Source of the DNA: Aromatoleum bremense
Lineage (GTDB): Bacteria; Pseudomonadota; Gammaproteobacteria; Burkholderiales; Rhodocyclaceae
Reading direction: 5' to 3'
NCBI RefSeq assembly: GCF_017894365.1
Contig: NZ_CP059467.1
Span: 1,922,001 to 1,986,000 of the forward strand
DNA length: 64,000 bases
This document shows positions 50,998 to 62,473 of this stretch, in pieces. Positions within the stretch are counted from its first letter, which is position 1. Each line of letters starts with the position of its first letter. The notes under the pieces are model-generated. The model was not told the origin of the DNA and made no database searches. It saw only the letters and a program-made list of their open reading frames with translations. Both the position numbers and the translations under genes were made by a program.

Positions 50998-51456
50998 TTA
51001 CTGTCCGGTCGGCGGCTCGGTAAAGTCCGCGCCGGCGGTGTTCGCGAGGTAGGCTACCGCGCGGCGCACCTCGGTATCGGTCAGGTCCGTGCCGCCGCCG
51101 CGGGGAGGCATCGCACGGATTCCGTTGATCGCATTCGTCGTCAACGTATCAAAACCCTGCGCAATGCGCGGCGCCCAGGCTGGCGCGTCACCTGTCTTCG
51201 GCGCGCCGAGCAACCCGGCTGCGTGGCAGCTCATGCAGACGCTCTGGTAGATCTGTTCGCCGCTGCGGCTCCCCGGCGCAACCTTTGCAACCTTGAGTTC
51301 GAGTCTTGCCACCGGCTGGATCAGCGTGGCGGTCGTTTCGGGATCGGGCGCGGCCTGTTCGCCGCAGCCGGCGAGCTGGACGACGGCGAACGCCGCGGCA
51401 GCTGAAAGCATCAGGCGGCCAGGGCGCCTCACGAACTGAACTCGGTATCTCGACAT
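50998..51456 (-). CDS. Lipoprotein cytochrome c (c5-like, single haem)
   Basis: 152 residues from the Met at 51456, which follows AGGAG. A lipoprotein signal ends QLAGC, so the protein is membrane tethered. The haem site CMSCH is near the middle, with an axial Met expected in AINGIRAMPPRGG and the C-terminal helix DTEVRRAVAYLANTAG. It looks like a c5/cytochrome-c-class-I electron carrier. Donor and acceptor are not evident from the neighbours. Confidence 0.87.
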   Translation of the reverse strand: MSRYRVQFVRRPGRLMLSAAAAFAVVQLAGCGEQAAPDPETTATLIQPVARLELKVAKVAPGSRSGEQIYQSVCMSCHAAGLLGAPKTGDAPAWAPRIAQGFDTLTTNAINGIRAMPPRGGGTDLTDTEVRRAVAYLANTAGADFTEPPTGQ

Positions 51457-51804
51457 GCTTGCTCCTGTCTGGGGTTGGGGACGAGCCAGGTGCGAAGTAT
51501 ATCCGGGCACATCGGCCGGGCCACGGATGTCGGATGATTTGGACCGCCCGTGCGACGTAGACAAGAACGGGAGGTGGGGAAAGGCGCAGATTCACTGCTT
51601 GCAAACGTCTGGCCATCCTCGCTCCCGGCCATATGGCCTGCCCGGAGATGGGATCCAGAACGCAGATCGAGCAGCAACCGGCTCGAAACACCGTGTCGCA
51701 CGGAATATGCCGAGGTTGTAACAGTGATGTAAACGTAAAAACCTTCACGCTCGTCTCGTCTATGCTGGATGCGTTCGACGTGACTTTTCCAGACGGAGGC
51801 AAAA
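51457..51804. promoter_or_regulatory. 348-bp divergent intergenic region
   Basis: No gene is credible here. It must hold promoters for the cytochrome (leftward) and the BON-LysM gene (rightward). A 12-bp perfect palindrome GGCCATATGGCC sits at 51627-51638. The AT-rich stretch around 51720-51745 and a TATGCT at about 51771 could be part of the rightward promoter. Confidence 0.35.
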
Positions 51805-52317
51805 ATGGGACTCTTTTCGTTCATCAAGGATGCCGGCGAGAAACTCTTCGGTGGCGACGAGGCCAAGGCGGCCGCCCCGGCTGCACCGGCAAACGCGGCC
51901 GCTCCGGCAACGGCAGATGCGAGTGCCGCGAATGCCAAGGCGGCCGAAGCGATCAAGCAGTACATCATGTCAATGAACCTCGCTCCCTCCGACCTCGGCG
52001 TGAAATTCGATGCCGCGACCTCCGTCGTCACCGTGTCCGGCACTGCGCCCGACCAGGCAACGAAGGAAAAGATCCTGCTTGCCGCCGGCAACGTCCGCGG
52101 CGTCGAGCGGGTCGACGACCGCCTGAGCGTACCCCGCGCTGAGCCCGAAGCCCGCTTCCACATCGTTGCGAGCGGTGACACGCTCTCTGCGATCTCGAAG
52201 AAGTATTACGGCGACGCCAATAAGTACAACGCGATCTTCGAGGCGAACAAGCCGATGCTGACCCACCCCGACAAGATCTATCCCGGCCAGGTGCTGCGCA
52301 TCCCGCCGCAGGGCTGA
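51805..52317 (+). CDS. BON-LysM domain protein (Kbp/YgaU-like)
   Basis: 170 residues: N-terminal Ala-rich segment, BON domain (about 45-110; [21 protein letters not shown]) and LysM domain (about 117-168; [23 protein letters not shown]). The order and length match Kbp (YgaU), a cytoplasmic potassium-binding protein of E. coli; there is no signal peptide, in agreement. An AGGAGG-like site (CGGAGG) precedes the ATG. Confidence 0.88.
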   Translation: MGLFSFIKDAGEKLFGGDEAKAAAPAAPANAAAPATADASAANAKAAEAIKQYIMSMNLAPSDLGVKFDAATSVVTVSGTAPDQATKEKILLAAGNVRGVERVDDRLSVPRAEPEARFHIVASGDTLSAISKKYYGDANKYNAIFEANKPMLTHPDKIYPGQVLRIPPQG

Positions 52318-52447
52318 CCGGGTTTCTTCCTCCAGCGCCACACCGGGCGACGTCACTCACGGGGTAGCGAACAAGCAGCGGCGCATGGACTTTGCAGCCG
52401 AACAGGTATAAGCTTGCGCGCTCAATTCCGGGGCTCGCCCCGGCCAA

Positions 52448-52524
52448 GCGCCCGTAGCTCAGCTGGATAGAGTACTGCCCTCCGAAGGCAGGGGTCGGAC
52501 GTTCGAATCGTCTCGGGCGCGCCA
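52448..52524 (+). tRNA. tRNA-Arg (CCG)
   Basis: A 77-nt cloverleaf: acceptor GCGCCCG pairs with CGGGCGC, D-loop AGCTCAGCTGGAT, anticodon stem CTGCC/GGCAG with loop CTCCGAA (anticodon CCG), T-arm GTTCGAATC, encoded CCA end. A terminator follows at once. Confidence 0.96.
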
Positions 52525-52532
52525 AATCTCAA

Positions 52533-52566
52533 AAGGCGCTGACTTCACGAAGAAATCAGCGCCTCT
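52533..52566 (+). terminator. Terminator after tRNA-Arg
   Basis: AGGCGCTGACTT pairs with AAATCAGCGCCT and is followed by CTTT, with A residues before the stem, so it may also act on leftward transcription. Confidence 0.75.
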
Positions 52567-52625
52567 TTCAATTCGCCGGCCATCCCACCCATCGCCACCT
52601 GCTGGCGCGAAGTTCATACGGCATT

Positions 52626-53133
52626 TCAGGCTTTTCCGAGCAGCCAGACACTCTCTTTTGCTGCCCGCCGGGCACGTCCGTGCTCGCGAGGTGGTCAGGT
52701 TGAAGATTTGTCCGTAGTGTCGATGGACACTCTGCGCTATCGATTGAAAACGGCGGTCCAGCGTGCAAATTCTGGTCGTACTCGAAGCGCACAAGCAGTC
52801 GAGGTGCTTTGTCCGTGATCTCGACGAGATGGGCTGCGTACCGGTGTCGCATCGTTTCAGGCAGCGCTACCAAGGCGGCCCGGTCATAGATCGCGTGGAC
52901 CGGACCAAGCATGCCAGGGGTCAAATGGAAGATATCGCCGACGTAGATGTCGATATCTTCCGCCGCGTAGTGATCAATATCGCCGACACGCGAAATCGTC
53001 GGTTCCACGCCGAGTTCGGCGAACAATTGCTGGATTGCGAGTTGGCTCAGTTCCGCGCCAGCAACACGATAGCCGTTGGAGAGCAGCCAATGGATATCGA
53101 GCGTCTTTCCGCACAACGGCAGGAAGATGCGGC
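52626..53133 (-). pseudogene. tpm: Decayed thiopurine S-methyltransferase gene
   Basis: Leftward reading gives clear TPMT wording: RRIFLPLCGKTLDIHWLL, RVAGAELSQLAIQQLFAELG, VGDIFHLTPGMLGPVHAIYDRAALVALPE and AGPPFSID. The frame then shifts (VHRHYGQIFNL is in a second frame, DHLASTDVPGG in the first) and the normal end ESVWLLGKA-stop (52626) is in the third. The N-terminal ~60 residues are missing: the reading runs directly into the end of an IS66-type element at 53134 and meets its stop codon. The gene is thus cut at the 5' end and frameshifted at least twice. Confidence 0.8.
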
Positions 53134-53640
53134 GTAAGCGGTGCCTGACCGGCGTCCTTGCCTACTTCGAGATTGCGAAGAGATCGGATCGCAGCGGGTT
53201 GGCCACGAAGGACTGCTTCCACAGCCTGGGGGTAAGGTGCGCCACCTCTGTGGCTGGATGCTGGCCGACGCGCTGGAGCACATCGACCAAGTACGTATAG
53301 GGGTCGATGTTGTGCAGGCGGCAGGTGGCGATGAGGGGCTCTGCGCGATGCCCACGTATTTGGCGCCGACCTCGGTCCAGCAGAAGAGCCAGTTGCGACG
53401 CCCCATCGGCGTCACGCGCAGGGCGCGCTCCAGATGGTGGTTGGTGTCGATCGGCACCTCGGGGTCGGCCGGCCCGGCGCTCACGGACATAGGCCATGGC
53501 GGTGGTGAGCGGTGAGTTCGGCAGCAAGCCCTGGGACTCGAACTGGGCAGTCTGCAGGGGGTGAAACTGATCCGCGAGACGCACGGCCAGGGCTGTCTGC
53601 TGGTGAGGCGTGCTTTGGAACTTAAAAAGGTGCCAATCGA
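53134..53640 (-). mobile_element. IS66-family remnant (transposase C-terminal part)
   Basis: The end GTAAGCGGTGCCTGA at 53134 looks like an IS66-type terminal repeat. Reading leftward, three frames together give the C-terminus of an IS66 transposase: LLPNSPLTTAMAYVRERRAG, then PIDTNHHLERALRVTPMGRR and WLFCWTEVGAKYVGIAQ, then LIATCRLHNIDPYTYLVDVL and LTPRLWKQSFVANPLRSDL, stopping at 53162. The transposase is truncated at its N-terminal side (about 53620-53640) and frameshifted, and the other terminal repeat was not found. It cannot move on its own. Confidence 0.82.
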
Positions 53641-53786
53641 TCATAAGCTTACCTCGATCCCTGGTTGCAACCGAATCGGCCGGGCTTGGCGCGCTCGGTG
53701 CGGAATAGGGATCGATACGACGCTCGTCCGGATGGACATGCGGGCGAGACAACAGTCAGACGGACGCCACCAGGCAGGAGGATGAT

Positions 53787-54353
53787 ATGAGCTCGATCTA
53801 TCGCAAGTCTTTGCTGGCCGGCGCACTTGCGGCGCTCGTTGCGGTCCCTATGGGGGCTGCTGCGGACTCGTACACTGAAGGCCAGACCAAGCACCAGATG
53901 CGCTCGCAGATGGGGGCTTCAGGACAGGTACAGTCGATGACCCCGAGCCAACTGCGGGGAACCCAGGTCGTCGATGCGAGCGGTGAACAAATCGGTTCGG
54001 TGAAAATGGTCGTCCGCAGCCGCCAGGACGAAAACATCCATGCGGTGATTTCAGCAGGCGGTTTTCTCGGTGTCGGCGACAAGGAAATCACCGTGCCGCT
54101 CAACCGCATGCGTTACGAGGACGGCAAGCTGCGTCTGAGCGCGGGCGCGGATGAATTGAGGGCAAGGCCCGAGTACCGTCCGGAGCAGTACGTCGAACTG
54201 CGGCCGATGGATCAGCCGATCAGCGAGTTCTCGGCGCTCGAGACGGTGCCGGACAAGTCCGCGCCTTATCGTGGCCAGGGCACCTCATGGGACAGCGAGC
54301 GCAGTGCAGACCCGAATGCGCCGTATCCGGAGGGCTGGAGGGTCAGTCCGTAG
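53787..54353 (+). CDS. Secreted PRC-barrel domain protein
   Basis: 188 residues; the ATG at 53787 follows AGGAGG by a few bases. A signal peptide (about 1-26, ending GAAADS) is followed by a PRC-barrel domain (about 52-120; LRGTQVVDASGEQIGSVKMV, GVGDKEITVPLNRMRYEDGKLRL). Exported PRC-barrel proteins are often stress-linked envelope proteins, but no specific role is known. It lies just beyond the IS66 remnant and ends at a terminator. Confidence 0.83.
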   Translation: MSSIYRKSLLAGALAALVAVPMGAAADSYTEGQTKHQMRSQMGASGQVQSMTPSQLRGTQVVDASGEQIGSVKMVVRSRQDENIHAVISAGGFLGVGDKEITVPLNRMRYEDGKLRLSAGADELRARPEYRPEQYVELRPMDQPISEFSALETVPDKSAPYRGQGTSWDSERSADPNAPYPEGWRVSP

Positions 54354-54401
54354 TCATTCGGGAATGATGCCCGGGCGAGGTTCGCCCGACATGCGGCAAA
54401 T

Positions 54402-54433
54402 GCCGGCACTCCCACGGGTGCCGGCTTTTTTTT
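54402..54433 (+). terminator. Rho-independent terminator after the PRC-barrel gene
   Basis: GCCGGCAC pairs with GTGCCGGC around an 8-base loop and is followed by eight T. Confidence 0.9.
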
Positions 54434-54483
54434 CGGTCGTCCAGCACTGCTGGCTCGAGGGGCAGGCGGCGGAGCCCTTGCCG

Positions 54484-54831
54484 TCAGTTGCGGGTGCCGT
54501 CGCGGCGCTCTTCCCGAACCTCGCGCACGACCTCACCCTCAATCACGATTCCCTGGCCGGGTTTCGGGTTCCGCTGGGCAGACGCTCTGGCCTGCGTCTG
54601 TGTCGCCCGCATGACCTTGCGCAAGTCGCGTGTTTTCCACCAGACATAGCCCCAGATCAGTACTCCCGCTGCCACCACCACCGCGAAGAAGATCACCGAG
54701 AAGGTCAGTGCAAGGCCGAAGATGACCGCGGCAGCGGCGATCGCACCGAGCTTCTGCAGCAGACCGGCAGGTTTCGACGGGTTGTGGTTGAGGTTTTTCA
54801 GAAGGGCTTCGAATCTCGGGTCGCGTTGCAT
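54484..54831 (-). CDS. Small membrane protein of unknown function
   Basis: 115 residues from the ATG at 54831 (MQRDPRFEALLKNLNHNPSK), preceded by AGGAAC; a longer frame to 54924 is unlikely. One strong hydrophobic segment or tight pair (about 25-60; IAAAAVIFGLALTFSVIFFA and VVAAGVLIWGYVWW) is followed by a basic tail (RDLRKVMRATQTQARASAQ) and an acidic end. I do not recognise a family with a known role. Confidence 0.65.
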   Translation of the reverse strand: MQRDPRFEALLKNLNHNPSKPAGLLQKLGAIAAAAVIFGLALTFSVIFFAVVVAAGVLIWGYVWWKTRDLRKVMRATQTQARASAQRNPKPGQGIVIEGEVVREVREERRDGTRN

Positions 54832-54930
54832 GCATGTTCCTGGTTGTGGCTCGATGTGTGAGGTGGACCGCCTGTGGCGAAAAGATTCCCTGGCTGCGGG
54901 CCTTGCACCGGGGGTGATCGCCAAATTGCG

Positions 54931-56226
54931 CTACCACGTGGTGGAGACAAACAAGGTCAGCGCATGCAGCAGCAATCCGATCCCGCCCCCCACGATAGTG
55001 CCATTGAGCCGGATGAACTGAAGATCGCGACCGACGCTCAGTTCGAGTTCACGGACGAGGTCCTCGTCCTTCCAGCTCCTTATCGTTGAGGCGATGTGGC
55101 GGGACAGCGCGTCGCGGAGATCGTCCGCGAGCGCGACCACGGCGGATTCGAGATGGTCGTCGAGAGAGTCGCGCAAGGCGCGGTTTTCGGCGAGGGTCGT
55201 GCCGAAGGCGCTTGCGGCGTCGCTGATTCGCTGCCGGAGTTGCGAGTCCGGTTCATGAAGGCCCTTGCGCAGCCAGGCTTTCAGCTCGTCCCACAGTCCG
55301 TCCAGGTAGCGTGCCAGAACCGGATGCGTCAATACCTCCAGCTTCGCGGCGTTGACCCGTGACTTGAAGTCGGCGTCGTTCTTCATGCGGGCGATGAACT
55401 CGGCCACCGTTTCGTTGAAGGCCTGCCGACGCGGGTGCCGCGGATCGTCCCCGATATCGTGCAACCAGCCGTTGATGCCCCTCACGATGCCGGCGGCGAT
55501 TCTGCGGGAGAATTCTTCGGTGTTGGTGACGAGGCCCACCGTCTTCAGGGTCTTCGGGTACTCCTTGCCTGCGATCTCGATGATCATCGCGGCGAAGGCG
55601 ATCTGCACCTCCGGGTCGTCGAGCCAGCGTGCCAATCGTCCGAGCGCGGCGTCCAGCAATTCCTGATGCCGGGCGTCGACCGTCAGGGTGTCGAGGATTT
55701 GTCCCGCCACCTCTGATACGTCGATCGCCCTGAGTCGTTCCCCGATCCTTGCAGCCAGCAGGCTGCGCACGCGCTCGTCGTCGATGAAGTCCAGCCACCC
55801 GGCCAACGCGCCGGCGAGCTTCCCGGCGACGATTTCAGTGTTGTCCCGCTGCCGCAGCCAGCCGGCAAGCCGCTCGGCCGGACTGAACGCGCGGAGCTTG
55901 TGGACGAGGGTGTCGGTCGCGAGGAACTTGTCGCGAACGAATTCCGCAAGGTTGTCGGCGAGCCGCTCCTTGTTTGCCGGAATGATCGCGGTGTGGGGAA
56001 TCGGTAGCCCGAGGGGATGCCGGAAGAGTGCAACGACAGCGAACCAGTCGGCCAGTGCACCGATCATCGCAGCTTCGGCAAAGGCCGCCACCCAGCCCCA
56101 GATCCCGGCCCCTTGTTGCAAGCGGGCGACCACGAACAGGGCCGTGACCGCGACCAGCAGCACGCCGGCCAGCTGCTTCATCTTTGCCAATTGACGCGCC
56201 TTCGCGTCCCCGAATGTGGGCGACAT
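54931..56226 (-). CDS. DUF445 family membrane protein (YjiN-like)
   Basis: 431 residues from the Met at 56226 (MSPTFGDAKARQLAKMKQLA); the frame extends 79 codons further upstream without membrane or family character. Two N-terminal membrane segments (about 15-35 and 45-68) enclose WVAAFAEAAMIGALADWFAVVALFRHPLGLPIPHTAIIP, the DUF445 signature. A long helical domain and a C-terminal hydrophobic segment (GGGIGLLLHALTLFVSTTW) follow. Function is unknown. Confidence 0.87.
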   Translation of the reverse strand: MSPTFGDAKARQLAKMKQLAGVLLVAVTALFVVARLQQGAGIWGWVAAFAEAAMIGALADWFAVVALFRHPLGLPIPHTAIIPANKERLADNLAEFVRDKFLATDTLVHKLRAFSPAERLAGWLRQRDNTEIVAGKLAGALAGWLDFIDDERVRSLLAARIGERLRAIDVSEVAGQILDTLTVDARHQELLDAALGRLARWLDDPEVQIAFAAMIIEIAGKEYPKTLKTVGLVTNTEEFSRRIAAGIVRGINGWLHDIGDDPRHPRRQAFNETVAEFIARMKNDADFKSRVNAAKLEVLTHPVLARYLDGLWDELKAWLRKGLHEPDSQLRQRISDAASAFGTTLAENRALRDSLDDHLESAVVALADDLRDALSRHIASTIRSWKDEDLVRELELSVGRDLQFIRLNGTIVGGGIGLLLHALTLFVSTTW

Positions 56227-56446
56227 ATCAGCTGCTCCGTGGGAGTGCTCATGAAAACGCCGGGGCTTGCGGCGCTGCACGAAGGGTAGCTTGCAGCGCG
56301 TATTACGGTAAGACGGTGATGTATATGACGCGCGGTGGAGGGCTTCCCCGCGCACGGACCGGGCGCAGCGTTTGCTGGCGCGGCACCAAAGCCTCCTACG
56401 GAAGCGAGGCTTCGCGACGAGGAAAAACGAGGGAAAGGAGACTGCA

Positions 56447-56902
56447 ATGTGTTCAGGATGCAATGGCCGCCCGAAGCGCCGGGCCGTCGCGTTCCTGTGG
56501 GCAGCCGCTGTTGCGGTACTGCTGTCGTTGCCAGCGTACGGTCACGAACCGGCGCGTAGCGGGAAGGCTCATGCACTCGAAACGAGGGTCGGGCTCGCTT
56601 CGTACTATGCGCGCAGCCTGCATGGACGAGAAACCGCAAGCGGCGAGATCTTCGACCGGACCGAGATGGTCGCAGCGCATCCCCGCTATCCGCTCGGGAC
56701 GCGCGTGCGGGTGACGAACCGGAAGAATGGGCGGGCGATCGTGGTCCGCATCAACGACCGAGGGCCGACGAGGCCGAACCGGAAGGAGGGTGTGATCATC
56801 GATCTCTCCCCGGCGGCGGCGGCCAAACTCGGCATGATCAAGGACGGCAGATCACGTGTGAAGGTGGAGGTGCTGGAATGGGGTGACGACAATCGGCAGT
56901 GA
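56447..56902 (+). CDS. Small RlpA-like double-psi beta-barrel protein
   Basis: 151 residues from the ATG at 56447, 7 bases after GGAG. A signal peptide (AFLWAAAVAVLLSLPAYG) precedes a single RlpA-type barrel (about 55-140; VGLASYYARSLHGRETASGE, AAHPRYPLGTRVRVTNRKNGRAIVVRINDRGP in parts). Unlike the larger RlpA at 42.5 kb it has neither a lipobox nor a SPOR domain, so it should be soluble and periplasmic. A peptidoglycan lytic role is likely. Confidence 0.88.
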   Translation: MCSGCNGRPKRRAVAFLWAAAVAVLLSLPAYGHEPARSGKAHALETRVGLASYYARSLHGRETASGEIFDRTEMVAAHPRYPLGTRVRVTNRKNGRAIVVRINDRGPTRPNRKEGVIIDLSPAAAAKLGMIKDGRSRVKVEVLEWGDDNRQ

Positions 56903-56979
56903 TCCAGGTGACGGGGGCATCGGAGATGGTGCCGTTCCACAGCTGAACAAAGAAATATCGGAAGATGTCTCGAAGGGGG

Positions 56980-57007
56980 TTGACGGGCGCGATCACGCCC
57001 GTATAAT
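56980..57007 (+). promoter_or_regulatory. rrn P1 promoter
   Basis: TTGACG (56980-56985) and a perfect TATAAT (57002-57007) with a 16-bp spacer that itself contains the inverted repeat GGGCG/CGCCC. It lies about 160 bp before the 16S gene. Confidence 0.85.
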
Positions 57008-57032
57008 TCGCTCCCTTGCTGCAGCGATGTAG

Positions 57033-57047
57033 CGGTTCTTTAAAAAG
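57033..57047 (+). promoter_or_regulatory. rrn leader boxA antitermination site
   Basis: GGTTCTTTAAAAAG resembles the boxA core (GCTCTTTAACA) that loads NusB/S10. A second copy (GTTCTTTAACAAAG) sits before the 23S gene near 59028-59041. Confidence 0.65.
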
Positions 57048-57169
57048 TTGAACAACCGATAAGTGTGGGTACTGGGTTGCTGCGGTGAAGAATTGCCTTC
57101 GGGCAGTTTTGGCATTGCAAAGATTGAGTGCTCACGAGTCAGTAATGATTTTGAGTACTTTGTTGGATT

Positions 57170-58705
<1,536 letters not shown>

Positions 58706-58777
58706 CAAGAGATGAGGCCGCGGCGGCCCAGTATCCACAACTTATCGGTTGTTCAGGCAAAGAGCCTCGAGGCATGA

Positions 58778-58854
58778 GGGTCTGTAGCTCAGCTGGTTAG
58801 AGCACCGTCTTGATAAGGCGGGGGTCGTTGGTTCGAACCCAACCAGACCCACCA
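58778..58854 (+). tRNA. tRNA-Ile (GAT)
   Basis: 77 nt in the 16S-23S spacer: acceptor GGGTCTG pairs with CAGACCC, anticodon loop CTTGATAAG gives GAT, T-arm GGTTCGAACC, encoded CCA. Confidence 0.98.
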
Positions 58855-58865
58855 AGCGATCAAGC

Positions 58866-58941
58866 GGGGGATTAGCTCAGCTGGGAGAGCACCTGCTTTG
58901 CAAGCAGGGGGTCGACGGTTCGATCCCGTCATCCTCCACCA
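58866..58941 (+). tRNA. tRNA-Ala (TGC)
   Basis: 76 nt, 11 bp after tRNA-Ile: acceptor GGGGGAT pairs with ATCCTCC (one G-U), anticodon loop TTTGCAA gives TGC, T-arm GGTTCGATCC, encoded CCA. Confidence 0.98.
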
Positions 58942-59212
58942 GCGTTTGGGGTGGGCAGGCGTCGAAGGGCTAAGCCGTGCGGATGGTGTCCGCAGGGCTT
59001 AGGCCTTGGCAGGTTTTTGAGGCTGCGTTCTTTAACAAAGTGGAAGAAGTAAAGTGTGCGACAGTTGGCCGCAAGGCGGGCTGTTGCATGGGTTGGTGTG
59101 ATTGCATTTTTTTGCGGTCCTCCGCGCTTTGAACCAGCGGCGGGGGGCGGCGAGCACAAGCGTGAGTTCGTCTATGGCGGTGGTGCCCTGGTGACAGGGT
59201 CCATGGTTATAG
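58942..59212 (+). other. tRNA-Ala to 23S spacer
   Basis: 271 bp without a gene. It holds the second boxA-like site (59028-59041) and the 5' strand of the 23S processing stem near the right end (GGTTATAGGATCAAGC, matched by GCTTGATCCTATAACC after 23S). Confidence 0.7.
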
Positions 59213-62097
<2,885 letters not shown>

Positions 62098-62184
62098 TAT
62101 AACCCTGGATCAACACCGCGACAACTCACCCAATACGCATCACACCCCCCACACACTTTGCTTCCCCGCTTTGTTACCCCTTAC

Positions 62185-62301
62185 AGTCTGACGACCATAG
62201 CATCCTGGCACCACCCCTTCCCATCCCGAACAGGACCGTGAAACAGGATCGCGCCGATGATAGTGCCCAATTCGGGTGCGAAAGTAGGTCATCGTCAGAC
62301 T
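62185..62301 (+). rRNA. 5S ribosomal RNA
   Basis: About 117 nt; closing stem AGTCTGACGA pairs with TCGTCAGACT, and the core CACCCCTTCCCATCCCGAACAG (read in part) is typical. It follows 23S by about 90 bp. Confidence 0.95.
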
Positions 62302-62314
62302 ACCCCATTGCCCG

Positions 62315-62350
62315 AAAAGCCGCCTTCCCAGCCAGGAAGGCGGCTTTTTT
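62315..62350 (+). terminator. rrn operon terminator
   Basis: AAGCCGCCTTCC pairs with GGAAGGCGGCTT around a 6-base loop and is followed by a T-run; 14 bp after 5S. The next 120 bp to sbcC hold nothing recognisable. Confidence 0.92.
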
Positions 62351-62473
62351 GATGGCAACCGCCAAAACCCCCCCTCCCGCCTCTCGGGCGTAAGCGCAGT
62401 CGAACCGGATGGAAGCGATAATCTGGCGCCGCTCCGACCGCGGTGAAGCCTGCATATCGACAGCCCCCCGGTT

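Noticed and set aside
51627..51638. 12-bp palindrome GGCCATATGGCC
   Set aside because: Kept only as a note in the intergenic entry; a single short palindrome does not support a named operator.
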